Of a stretch of 64,000 bases of DNA, positions 37,501-47,944 are shown piece after piece (the first letter of the stretch is position 1; each line of letters begins with the position of its first letter). The position numbers were made by a program, and so were the translations under genes. The notes below the pieces were generated by a model. That model made no database searches. It was given only the letters and a program-made list of their open reading frames with translations, and was not told the origin of the DNA. Source of the DNA: Petrolisthes cinctipes (Eukaryota > Arthropoda > Malacostraca > Decapoda > Porcellanidae); NCBI GenBank assembly GCA_033782935.1, contig JAWQEG010002479.1, forward strand, positions 95,399 to 159,398. The letters are read 5' to 3'.

Positions 37501-40500
37501 ATACGTAATACAGCGTAGCTGGCTGCAAGTTTGCTTATAATTCTAGTAGCAATTTAAATACTTCAAGTAAATGCATCCATTGTCTTTAGTAATTAGTGAT
37601 CATCCATTGTTATAGTTTACTACATATTATGTTTTATATTAATGTATTCATTAATTTAATTGAAGATGTGATGGTCTTTTATAATTAAAATATGATTAAT
37701 TATGTGTATGATCATAAGCAATAAACAGTAAAGAAAACACCCCATTATTAATGATGAAATGACTCCTTAAGCATTATTACAGAAAAACTTAAAACTTATT
37801 TTTATGATAATCTTAATCTACAGGAGAAACTTGATAAATGCAGTTAAATTTTCTGTCAGCAGTCATTATGATCCTTACTACCAAACTAGCATTTAAGTTC
37901 ATTTTACCATTTTCATTTTACCCCGTTTGACATCAATTCATGGGATCAGATTTCATTTTTTCCCTTATATTACTTTTGTAATTATCATTTCAATATGCTG
38001 TTGCTAAAGTCCAGCAGCCAACGATAGCAAATATAGATTATTTTATTGCAATGCTTTGATAAATTTATTCTATCTATCTATCTATAGCTTCAAAGCCTCG
38101 CTCCCTCCGGGAACTCCCTCCAAGGGGGTGGCCATGGCAGAAGAGTCTCCAGTTTTCCCTGTTCCAGTACTCCCTCCTCACTTGCTCCATCCTCCCTCCC
38201 CTCATCACACTTCTCTCTCTCACATACTCTTCCACTCTGTTTTGCCATCTAACCGGAGGTCTACCTCTCACACCAGGTCCCACAGCTTCACTATCATACA
38301 CCTTCTTTACAAACTCCACACTTTGCATTCTCTCTACATGTCCAAACCATCTCAGTGTATTACGCTTCACTCTCTCAACCACTCCACACTCAATACCAAT
38401 TGCCTTCTCACACATACCACATCTCTCATACACACACTCATTACTTTCTCCATCCCACCTAGTAAGTTCACATGCTCCTCTCAGGTAACTCATTTCCACA
38501 GCACCTATTCTCGACTGATGAGCCCTACTCCATGTCCATGTCTCCGACGCATATGTCAGTGTTGGCAGGATTATAAATTTATTAAATAACTATTACAATG
38601 TCATTGTTCACTTTCTAACCCAAGAGAGCTATTTCCTATTCTACGAAGAAATACTACGAAATTGGTAGATGTTTTTAAACAGTTTTAAATCTTGGATTCA
38701 TGAGTATATAGTTCTTTAGGTCAGTAACATCATCTGGCGGTAATCACAAAATGGCTAATGTAATCACTAACGTTAATATTACTATTATTTTATTTGCAGT
38801 GAGGTCATCTCTAATGTAATGTGTTTAACTGAATACACATTGCATCATTTATGATTGAATCGGTACTAACCTTGAGACACCAAGGGTTCATTTGGCTCTT
38901 CGAGGCTCTCATGTGTAATCTGAGCACAGTGTGTTCATTTGTGCACTGTTTCGTTTACCTGTCGTCCAGAAAGCTACGAGTTCTTATATGTTTGGTATCG
39001 AGGGGGGTCCACTTTTAGGGCTTGAGAGTGTACATCAGAGTGGGAGTGAGGTAGACAAATTATAACACACCTGGACATTGGCCTGTGTGATGGTAAGGGA
39101 TGAGGTGTAAGCATAGTCCAACAATAGAGCCACCATTCCAGCCTCCACTCCACTCAGTGTTATGTGTTCCTGTTGAGATTCTGCCAGGCTGCTCAAGAAC
39201 ATGGCCTATTATGTGTGGTGAGAAAATATATGAACATTATCAGAGATAAAATCAGATATACAGTACAGTACATGTATTTCATACATACATTTATGGTATA
39301 CTGCATTGCATAGCTGGTGTAAAGTAGCCAAAATCACTATTTAAGACATTTATTTACTTACCCTAAAATATGGACTAAAAGATGCCAGTACTGATCTGTG
39401 GACAGGGAAAGTAGTGCCATCTACAGACAGTGTCACATCACAGAAGTGGCCATTCTTCCGCAGCTCATTCAGCCCATTCAGAACCTAAAAAGATGGCTCT
39501 TTCAAACAAGTGAAATATCATACATAATCAATTAAAATTTAATATAATCAGAACATCTGGCTGATGTTTCCTGTGGATCACTCAAATTCACAGTCAACAA
39601 TTCAACCATGATTTACAATTGTTTTATTAGACTATGAGTTTCACATGCCAGAGTTCTGACTAACTCTTCCTCATTCCTTGCTGGAGAACTGTTATAGCCT
39701 GGATATCATACAGAACAATTATATACTTTCCTTCCGTAACGCCTCATCCATCTTAGTCATCATTCAGAGTTGTGGGAGAGGGAAAGTGAAGTATGTGTAA
39801 GTGAGAAGGAGCACTGTTTGGTATATAAAACCTTAGTACTGTACCATTATTACATGAAAATGAGGTTAGCTAAGAATTAGTCAGAGCTTCATAGCTAAAA
39901 ATTAGTTATTGTAATTGCAACAGGGAATACAGTAGTGGTATATATAGATGTTAATAGAACACAGAAGTACAGTACTGTAAATTCTATCATGCACCTCATT
40001 TACAATACAGTACAGTATTTCAAAGATACAAAATTTTGAAAATAATAAGTGATTGCATTAATCTATTTCATATAACTAATAGTGTATGTACATATTATAC
40101 AAATGGAACTTAATACAGTACACAAATTATTGTCACATATTAACCATGTATCCTATATGGGCTACATTTCTTCTATTGTACTTGTGCCTTAAAGAAAAAA
40201 AGAAAAGAAAAGAAAAGAAAAAATAAAATAAAATAAAATAAAGCAAAGCAAAGTGCCCTCAAAGCAAGAGCCTAAGCTTATTCAATTTATTTAAATGCAT
40301 TGTAAGTTGGTACTGTATACAATTGATAATACAATTTCATAATATTTAATCCTGTTAAATTTTCTGATTGCCTCAGCAGTACTCAGGCCCTTCCTTGGCC
40401 ATAAGCAAAATAATTTTATAACTGACAAGCTACCTTTTGAAGATATCCATTTGCTATGGAATTCAGCTCTTAAGCTACGGACATAAAGAGCATGCTTCTG

Positions 40501-42848
40501 GCAAAGAACATTTGTCCATATAACAAACTCCAAACCTCATGCCGATTGAATGTCTTCAGTGCGTGGTCCTTCAAATATGAGGCGCTCACAACACAACTCA
40601 TCAAGCGCCAAAATATCTAGAAAAAGTATAAACCAATCCCAGTTCATGTAATTCTACCAAACTTTTCATTAAGCTATGTAGTCAGCATGTACAGTCGGCA
40701 AAAAAGTTTCGTTACCATCCTTTTAACAGTGTGATGTAGTGTTGGCACGCCTGACTGGCGAGTCAGGTGTGCCGCGAGTGTCTTATATACCTCAGCCACC
40801 CTCCCTTCCCTCAGTGTGTCATGGACAAGCAAGCAGAGATGACGTTGTTTCACCCAGTGCTGTTTTTTCTGGGTATTTCACTGTTATTCTTGTTCTAAAA
40901 TACTCAAACGTATTTCCTTATGTTTATTAATGAATAGTTAAATAGTAAGAATTCTCGAACACTTAAAATTTAATTTAAAATCAGCTAAACTTTTGATATA
41001 AAAAAAATTGTCACTGCAGCGGCCCGAGTATTATCGGCTCGGATGACACACGGCACCAGCTGCCCAGTCGGCGGGGTACCAACCCTACCCCGCTTACCGA
41101 TGTTAAAATTAACGTAGGGGTGGTAACGAAACTTTTTTTGCCGACTGTACATAGTACACAATGCACAGCATTTCTGCAGTCATAACTAAACAGCCTATAT
41201 TGTATCATGCTTTATGTTAAGAGGAAATTATTACCCTGCCAAAGTTGAGGTCATGAAGAATTTTGTGTTTGATCAGCTGTGTCTCAGAGCACTTCATACA
41301 TTTATACAGTATATAGTATATTCATGCTACATATAAGCCACACATGTTATTGGCTACAGAAAAATTAAAATGGCTACTTAGTACTGTACCATGGTCGGTC
41401 TTACAATAAATACTGTCCACATACAGTACAGTACAGTATACTGACTAGCAACTACTGCATATCTAAAATCTCACTGCTAATATTATGATAAAAAATTTGA
41501 GATAAAATGTCACATTAAAGGGAATACAGAGAAAGCTCACACTGTATGTTAGTAATGTAGAACTCTAACATCATACTGTACTGACATGCTGATGTACCAA
41601 AAAAAACAACAATTAACGAACAGACATCTGAATGTATACCTCCTACAAAATAACTAAATAACCAGTACATTAGAACTTGAGCAACAAATGTAAACAGCTA
41701 AGAAGGCAATGGTACAGTATCTGTGATTCTAAGTTGGGTGTAGGTTTCTCAAATGTAATGCTGTTTTTTCCTCTTCCACCAACAACACTTGATTTTGTTT
41801 CCACAGCTATCTATTTATCTATAGCTCTGACGCCTCGTTCCCTCCGGGAACTCCCTCCAAGGGGGTGGCCACGGCAGAAGTGTCTCCAGTTCTCCCTGTT
41901 CCAACACTCCCTCCTTACTTGGTCAAGCCCTCCTCTGCTCCTCACATTTCTCTCCCTTACATACTTTTCCACTCTGTTCTGCCATCTAATTGGAGGTCTG
42001 CCTCTCACACCACGTCCCACAACTTCACTTCCATACACCTTCTTTACAAACTCCTCACCTTGCATTCTCTCCACATGTCCAAACCACCTCAATGTATCAC
42101 GTTTCACTCTCTCAACCACTCCACACTCAATACCAATTGCCTTCTCACTCATACCGCATCTCTCATACACACTCTCATTACTTTCTCCATCCCACCTTGT
42201 AAGTCCACATGCTCCTCTCAAGTAACTCATTTCCACAGCACCTATTCTAGACTGATGAGCCCTACTCCATGTCCATGTCTCCACAGCTCTACCACGCAGA
42301 GTAAAAATGTGTGAACAGGAGTCTGGAAATCCTCTATTCTTAATCTTTACCTAAGCCCAAAGTCTCCTTTTGATCCTTTGTAGTACAGAAATTTTTGTTA
42401 CCCCCAAATGTTTTCATGTCATTACTGTAGAATTCCCTTGATTCAGATTTACCAGGCAAATTCAGCTACAAACTGTTCAATATGGTAAAAAAATTATTAT
42501 TGGAGGCTAAACTACATAAGAGAGATTCCCTCCATAAAATTGTATCACAAAAGATAAAGATTGTGAAGGTAAAACATGTGTTCAGAAAGGTATGACTCGA
42601 CACCAGCAGATAGTACTCAATAAACTGAGGTACCAATTCTGAAACATACTCACACTATCAGAGTGAGCTGGGTTAAAAAATTTCTGATCATCTCCTGGAG
42701 ACGACATCTGAGCCTCAACCCCTTCAGCAGCTGGTGATGGCACAGGCTGAGGGGCTGGGGAAGCTGCTACTGCTATTCCACCTCCTCCGCGCATAGTGAC
42801 TCCTCCTCCTCCTCCTCGATGTGACCCGACTGACTTCACACGTGACAT
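28505..42848 (-). CDS. BTB-BACK-Kelch protein, KLHL24/35/6-like, 13 coding exons
   Basis: Coding exons in transcript order: 42848-42654, 40616-40536, 39484-39362, 39205-39071, 36846-36680, 36081-35910, 34979-34782, 34017-33905, 33664-33510, 33208-32988, 30537-30435, 29206-29099, 28686-28505 (TAG at 28505-28507). They total 1953 bases, 650 residues, with consistent phase at every junction. Residues 1-65 are Gly/Ala/Pro-rich. The BTB domain (about 93-200: [40 protein letters not shown]) binds Cullin-3 and dimerises. The BACK domain (about 205-330) ends with [14 protein letters not shown] and SPRTRPRR, a join seen in KLHL24. Six Kelch repeats follow, each with a GG pair ([57 protein letters not shown]). 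The expected role is substrate adaptor of a CUL3 ubiquitin ligase. The first exon has an acceptor (ccctatag) two bases before ATG, so a 5' UTR exon lies further upstream. Introns hold many transposons. The orthology call is by eye. Confidence 0.93.
29421..30317. mobile_element. Tigger-type MITE, copy 2 (KLHL intron)
   Basis: TA on each side, ends CAGTGCTCCCCCCAA and inverse. The interior matches copy 1 at 19097 in inverted order, including the AGGTTCGGTACTGGC-type block near 30215. It lies 118 bases from the exon at 30435. No ORF. It holds a few short internal repeats (CCTAACCC(C/A)TTTATAGTGAACA occurs two or three times at 29700-29850). Confidence 0.85.
31289..31511. mobile_element. PIF/Harbinger-type MITE (KLHL intron)
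   Basis: TTA directly before and after; ends GGCCCAGGACACACAGG and inverse GGCCCGGGACACATGGG, inverted homology continuing through GCTTTGTGGT. A 3-base TTA/TAA target and GG(G)CC ends are typical of PIF/Harbinger. The insertion lies between two copies of ACCCACC(T/C)AGAGAGAGTTA, so the target was itself a local duplicate or was copied. 223 bases. Confidence 0.75.
32120..32147. repeat. (ATT)n microsatellite
   Basis: A run of ATT/TTA triplets inside a KLHL intron. Confidence 0.8.
34366..34525 (+). mobile_element. Retroposon with (AAC)n tail, copy 2, 3' truncated
   Basis: First ~160 bases of the same family as 35333-35880: GCCCAGGGGGGCTGACTTTG, then GGATCTGGTCACTTTCTAGTGG and GAGGTGTACTGCAACCGGAG. 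The match stops near 34525 and the tail is missing. Lies in a KLHL intron. Confidence 0.75.
35333..35880 (+). mobile_element. Retroposon with (AAC)n tail, copy 3, full length
   Basis: 548 bases from TTGCCCGGGGTGGCTGAC to a CAACAACAACAACA tail, bounded by exact 14-base duplicates ACACTGCCATTAGT at 35319-35332 and 35881-35894. The tail and duplication show insertion by target-primed reverse transcription. The downstream duplicate ends 15 bases before the boundary of the exon 35910-36081 (its donor side). Contains no protein gene; similar short reading frames in copies 1 and 3 follow from shared DNA sequence. Confidence 0.88.
37125..39030. mobile_element. 1.9 kb TA-flanked DNA transposon relic with ~170-base inverted ends
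   Basis: Ends CACTCTCAAGCCCTAAAAGT and inverse, with TA immediately outside both. Inverted homology runs inward about 170 bases (GTGGACCCCCCTCGATACC, ACGACAGGTAAACGAAACAG, GAGCCAAATGAACCCTTGG). The interior is AT-rich and contains an RTE-like LINE tail at 38090-38570. No transposase found. The TA target suggests the Tc1/mariner/pogo group. It fills the KLHL intron between exons 36846 and 39071. Confidence 0.8.
38074..38570 (-). mobile_element. RTE-like LINE 3' end, copy 1 (nested)
   Basis: The - strand encodes [29 protein letters not shown] and [15 protein letters not shown], the typical C-terminal end of a LINE ORF2, read through to [14 protein letters not shown] end ([19 protein letters not shown]). 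The 3' side is a TATC/TAGA tetranucleotide run at about 38072-38087, as RTE elements end in short tandem repeats. 5' truncated. Nested in the 37125-39030 element. Confidence 0.8.
40194..40258. repeat. Compound A-rich microsatellite
   Basis: AAAAG units, then AAAAT units, then AAAGC units in succession, within a KLHL intron. Confidence 0.85.
40692..41147. mobile_element. Tc1-like MITE, copy 2 (KLHL intron)
   Basis: Flanked by TA, ends CAGTCGGCAAAAAAGTTTCG and inverse. The sequence matches 20087-20520 throughout, with an extra hairpin-forming insert near 40742-40780 (GCCTGACTGGCGAGTCAGG). Confidence 0.85.
41822..42295 (-). mobile_element. RTE-like LINE 3' end, copy 2
   Basis: Same family as 38074-38570: [63 protein letters not shown]; open over 157 codons. 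It ends in TATCTATTTATCTATA at 41807-41822. 5' truncated near 42295, in the first KLHL coding intron. Confidence 0.82.
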
Positions 42849-45309
42849 CACTATAGGGAAACTGGTAATCAGTTAACCTCAACACATTTATTAACATAAA
42901 GATAGTAAGGTACAACTAGAACTGATGAGCATAAAGTATTTGAGTTAATCTCTTTCTCATATTACCAAATGCATGTTTTGGAATTAACACTAGTAGCCTA
43001 CATTGAAAGGGTAGCTCCCTACATTTTCAATTTGCAAAAAATACCTACAATCACATCTTCACATTTATCCCACACTACAATACCATTACAACACTCAACA
43101 CACCTTGTCTATCCACTTGTTGGTGCCTCGGTGGTGTCACATCCTCATGATGGTTCAGTACAGTGATGATCAAGCATATCTAGCATATCTTGACACGATG
43201 ACAACAGGTCACAACATCTTCACTAACAAATGTAAAGTACCATACAAACTGGTGACATTCACATTTGATATGTTTCTAAGTCATCACCTTCCATATTTCT
43301 TACCCTGAGGAATATAATATGGCATGGAGGTAAATACGTACAGTACAAAGTGTGCATTACTGCTTATGGTATGTAAAGTACAGGCAATGACCTTAAGTTA
43401 GTCTGGGAGCAAAGGCCGTTGACTCTAATTTTCAAAATTTGTATTTACAACCTTATAAAATTTCTTGCTGCTTTCCCTTACAATTCTCTGAATGCTAATC
43501 CTCAAAGTTATACCCGATTTTGATCAGTGGGTTGGACAACTTTAAAGCACTTTCACACAATTTCCATAATTTATAGCATGCATCAGAAATGAAGGTAACT
43601 GCAACAATCAAATAATAACACTACAGTATACCAAATGATGCTGTATGTTTCTGCGGCTAGTTTTCTTCATTCCTGAATGTAGAATTCTAAATGTCAAAGC
43701 TACTCCCTGCAACTCCCAAAAAATTAAAGATTCACAAAAGGTGGCAACAAATTAGTAATACCAACCTAACTACTAGGTAACATCTACATAACTATTACTA
43801 TTACATAACTATTACTAATAAACTTATAACTAGAGAAGAACGAGTCACCACTGATGGACGAAATCGATATCCATTCGGTATCCTGGATTTACTCTATATC
43901 TAGTGACAGATACTACAGATAATTTTACCAAGTCCTTACTATCTATCGGAACTTATAAGAAAACTTCGCTTCATCATGTTTTCCTCGGCTAGTTACCACA
44001 TTCAATAAAGGTGATACCAATGGATAACTCTGCAGGAAATGTAAAACGGGATAATTCACACCCTATACACTTCAATAATCTATTCTATTCTACACACCAT
44101 TCGGAACACATGTCACTTACTCATACACATAACACACGCCCCCTAACATGATCTGCACATCAATTTTCAGTACTGGTATGCAATGAACTGATTTATAATT
44201 TACTAAAATTACTAAAAGTGCCAATTTTTCTAACCTCCCCGGGAGGCGGGTCGTCTCCAGTGTTGCCAGCACAACATTGTGAAATTCCAGAAAATACTCG
44301 CCCAAAAAATTCCTAGAATTCCCAAGATTAATTCAATCAAACTTTACATCAGGTTAATTATATCGGTTTATATCATATAAGTACTTCATTTATATACATA
44401 ATTGCATATCGTACCCTACCATTGGAAACAGGATTAGAGAGCGACAACTGTAGAGATAGTTTCGAGCTATTCCTCTACCGTTATATATAGCTATATATAG
44501 CAACTAGGCTATATACATGAATATAGATATATTTAGCTTACTTTTCTTAGGAATATTACAGGCATTTTCTTTACCATAATATAATCTGACTTTACATAAT
44601 TAAATTTCCGAAAAATTAACATATGCTTGTCATCTAAATTATTATTAAACGAGACATTAATTATTAGTGTGTAGCCTATTCTATGATTTTTTTTGTTTGC
44701 TCTCACACTATAAGGTAATACCAGCCAAATCACACGTGCATGACTCGTAATGAGCAAATAATATCACTGAAATATATAGTAACGATGAGGTTTTAGCCAA
44801 TAAGCGATCCTATCAGGTAACTTTTTTATGTGGGCTAATCAGAGCGAATTATATTAATTAAGCGAGTAATATGAACTGTTTGGCCAAACTTTTAGGAGAC
44901 TGCTACATGGCAGCTCCTCTATCCCTTTTATGCCACAAAACAGATCCCTGATTAGCGAGGTCGTCTGTTTTCTGGCATAATTTGAAGGAATCATTCCACC
45001 TCTTCTGTGCTACATTGCATCAGCCATGGTTCTTGGGGGGAAAACGTCACCAACATATGACACAGAACTGTGTATTTACAGGTCAGGTATCGAGGTCTTG
45101 ACATAGCCATGATAGCCTGCCTCAACTCTCACTGTTATTATTGTTGGTTCTAATTTCCTCCGAAGAATATATACTCTTCTAGAGTTAGTAAAGGCTGTTC
45201 CTTATGGCCTGTCCGACCCTGATGTCAGTTTATATCCTACGTATTTATCAAATAATCATATTGTAACCCTAGACTATAGTTAAATATAGAAAATATTTTG
45301 GTAAATTTA
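42849..45309. other. Upstream region of the Kelch gene
   Basis: Probably holds the KLHL 5' UTR exon(s) and promoter, but no site could be fixed. AT-rich, no ORF of note. Near 44970 there is a copy of the TTCTGGCATA..TTTGAAGGAATCA motif seen again at 63.2-63.8 kb. Confidence 0.4.
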
Positions 45310-45664
45310 CAGAAGAACTGGGTACACTATATTGTGTATTTTAGTATCATTACCCACTATTTAGGACCATTCTAAAACACTTTTATTCTATGGTGTTTCT
45401 TTCGGAGATGCCCCGTTTTCGAGATATGCCCCGTTTTACAAACATAATTTGGAAATTAGTCTGACCTCACCTGACCTGACCTAACCTAACCTAGACAACA
45501 TCAGACTACCGGGACCTAACCTGGGCAAACTACCGGGACCTAACCTGGGCAAACTACCGGGATATAACCGGTGTAAACTATCATAAAGTGACTGAGGCAA
45601 ATTCCCAGGACCTAGCCGGATGTGGTAACACTGCGCGATCCTAGCCAAAAACCCAGTTATTCTG
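45310..45664. mobile_element. TA-flanked MITE with TTAGG-like core
   Basis: Ends CAGAAGAACTGGGT and inverse CAGAATAACTGGGT, TA outside. The core 45470-45560 is CCTGACCTGACCTAACCTAA followed by CTACCGGGACCTAACCTGGG units. The core matches the three 8-bp-duplication MITEs; the ends do not. Confidence 0.78.
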
Positions 45665-45874
45665 TAATAATACCAATATTTTATTTTGATGTTTGTGGGC
45701 TTTTGTATCCCTAGTAATACTCAATTTTCGACATACATTCCCAAGATCTTGTGAATAATCCCCAATACTGACAACCCTCGTCTCGTCTGACAATCCACTA
45801 AACTTAACCAAACTCATAATCACAACACACTTAAATGCACTCAAATTTACACGATGAAACGAATTCGAGATTTT

Positions 45875-46242
45875 GGTATTTATTGAAAGAATTACCGTTT
45901 TGCAGCAGTGTTGCCAGATCCGGCTGGGTCCCAGTATTTTGCCCCAGTCATTTATTGTATTTTATCACGATTATTTCCGGATAGTTTGCCCAGGTTAGGT
46001 TCCGGTAGTTTGCCCAGGTTAGGTCCCGGTAGTCTGATGCGGTCTAGGTTAGGTTAGGTTAGGTCAGGTCAGGTAAGGTCAGGCTAATTTCAAAATGCCC
46101 CATTTGAATATGCTCTATCTTGGAAATGGGGCATTTGCGGAGAAAATGCCATAGAAGAAAATAGTCTGAGAATGGTCTAAAATAGTGGGTAATGAAGGTA
46201 GAAAAACTGTACGCAATAACGGTAATTCATTCAATATTTACC
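45875..46242. mobile_element. hAT-type MITE with TTAGG core, copy 1
   Basis: Ends GGTATTTATTGAAAGAATTA and inverse GGTAAATATTGAATGAATTA; exact 8-base duplication GAGATTTT at 45867-45874 and 46243-46250. The core has GGTTAGGTTAGGTTAGG then GGTCAGGTCAGGTAAGGTCA. An 8-base duplication points to the hAT group. Confidence 0.88.
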
Positions 46243-46328
46243 GAGATTTTTCCTCCTGAGCGTTATAATACACCAAAATGTTTCCAAACTTGACCAGTTT
46301 AGATCCTGTCGCAACCTTCATTTAAATG

Positions 46329-46711
46329 GGTATTTATTGAAAGAATTACCGTTTTGCAGCAGTGTTGCCAGATCCGGCTGGGTCCCAGTATTTTGCCCCA
46401 GTCATTTATTGTACTTTATCACGATTATTTCCCGGTAGTTTGCCCAGGTTAGGTTCCGGTAGTTTGCCCAGGTTAGGTCCCGGTAGTCTGATGCGGTCTA
46501 GGTTAGGTTAGGTTAGGTTAGGTTAGGTCATGTCAGGTCAGGTAAGGTCAGGCTAATTTCAAAATGCCCCATTTGAATATGCCCTATCTTGGAAATGGGG
46601 CATTTGCGGAGGAAATGCCATAGAAGAAAATAGTCTTAGAATGGTCTAAATAAGTGGGTAATGAAGGTAGAAAAACCGTACGCAATAACGGTAATTCATT
46701 CAATATTTACC
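46329..46711. mobile_element. hAT-type MITE with TTAGG core, copy 2
   Basis: Nearly identical to copy 1 and in the same orientation; exact 8-base duplication TTTAAATG at 46321-46328 and 46712-46719. Its TTAGG run is two units longer than in copy 1. Confidence 0.9.
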
Positions 46712-46719
46712 TTTAAATG

Positions 46720-47944
46720 TTACGAGTAACATAATATTGTATATATGTGTAACTCTACAGTACTTATTTGCATTCTTATATGAAAGACCCTGGAAGGGGG
46801 GGGGGGAGGAAATTGCCTGCTGTGATATTGATAACAGGCACCCCTTCGTTCCCAGCCAATCCCCTCCTTTCCTTCTACTTGCTTCATATTTGCTGTCCCA
46901 CTTTTCTATTACTTTCTTCTTCCACTAATCTACACAACCATGTTAGGAAATGTGTTGCTGATGTCTTTAATGCGCAGTGTGTATGTTATATTTCAATCTT
47001 GCTGTATTCTCTTGATAGCATACATGTGTACAAAAAAATCCTTTACAAGTTTAGAGACTAGCAATCATAGCTTAGTTACTACAGACCTTATCAATTTCCT
47101 CCATTCCTGCTGCACATATAGGATACACATGACTACCCTGTGTAAGGACTTCCAGCAGGTCATGAGGCAGGCCTGGGTTACTTATTAAATCCATTACACT
47201 TCAAATACTATCTAAGCACGAGGCACATCGTTTTACTGTTCATAATGCAGGCAGTTCACCATTCCTTTTAACACCATTACACATTTATGTCTGCACAATA
47301 TAATTCATAATACACTTACACCTCTTTATGTACTTTGTTATACACTTACTGGAACACCTTCATAATACAGTGCACTTACGTATACTTTCACCATGCCTAC
47401 CCTTCACACTTCATAATACAGTACAGTACTGTACATTTATTATTCATTTCATTATAATGCTCAGAGTCCAGGGAAACAGTTATGTTTACTTGTGGATATA
47501 ATGATACAAAAATAATCCTCTCAAGGTAGGTATAATTTATCAACTGAGAGATTATGGCCCTATGTGTATATTAACCCTTTACTGTATCATGTGCACAACT
47601 GTCATCCTTAGAAAATATATCATATCACCTCATTTTTTTCTCGATCATTACTTCACATATCTTTTTGACACATATGTCTACATTTTTCAGAATTTCATTA
47701 AGATTACAAATGCAATTTGGCACTACCTGTACAGTACTTATCTATATATAACTCTAATGCCTTGCTCCTTTTGGGAATTTTTCCCAAGTGAATGGCCATG
47801 GTAGAAGATCTCCCAATTTGTACTGCAGACATTTATGTATAAAACCATAATATATTTACTATGATCTATATAACGGATCTTCACAACAAAAATGTTAAGA
47901 AATCTAGATTAACCCTCACCTTCATAATCACCTGATAACTGTAA
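46720..47944. other. Intergenic DNA
   Basis: No gene. Positions 47738-47815 are a short, diverged 3' tip of the RTE-like family of 38.1/41.8 kb (TCTAATGCCTTGCTCC..GGCCATGGTAGAAG). A run of nine or ten G lies near 46797. Confidence 0.5.

Noticed and set aside
38056..38589. 177-codon + strand frame rich in His/Ser/Pro, and the similar one at 41677-42314
   Set aside because: Antisense to the RTE-like LINE C-terminal region.
46500..46545. True telomere or assembly end
   Set aside because: The TTAGG run is short, interrupted by TCAGG units and lies inside a MITE with defined ends and target duplication.
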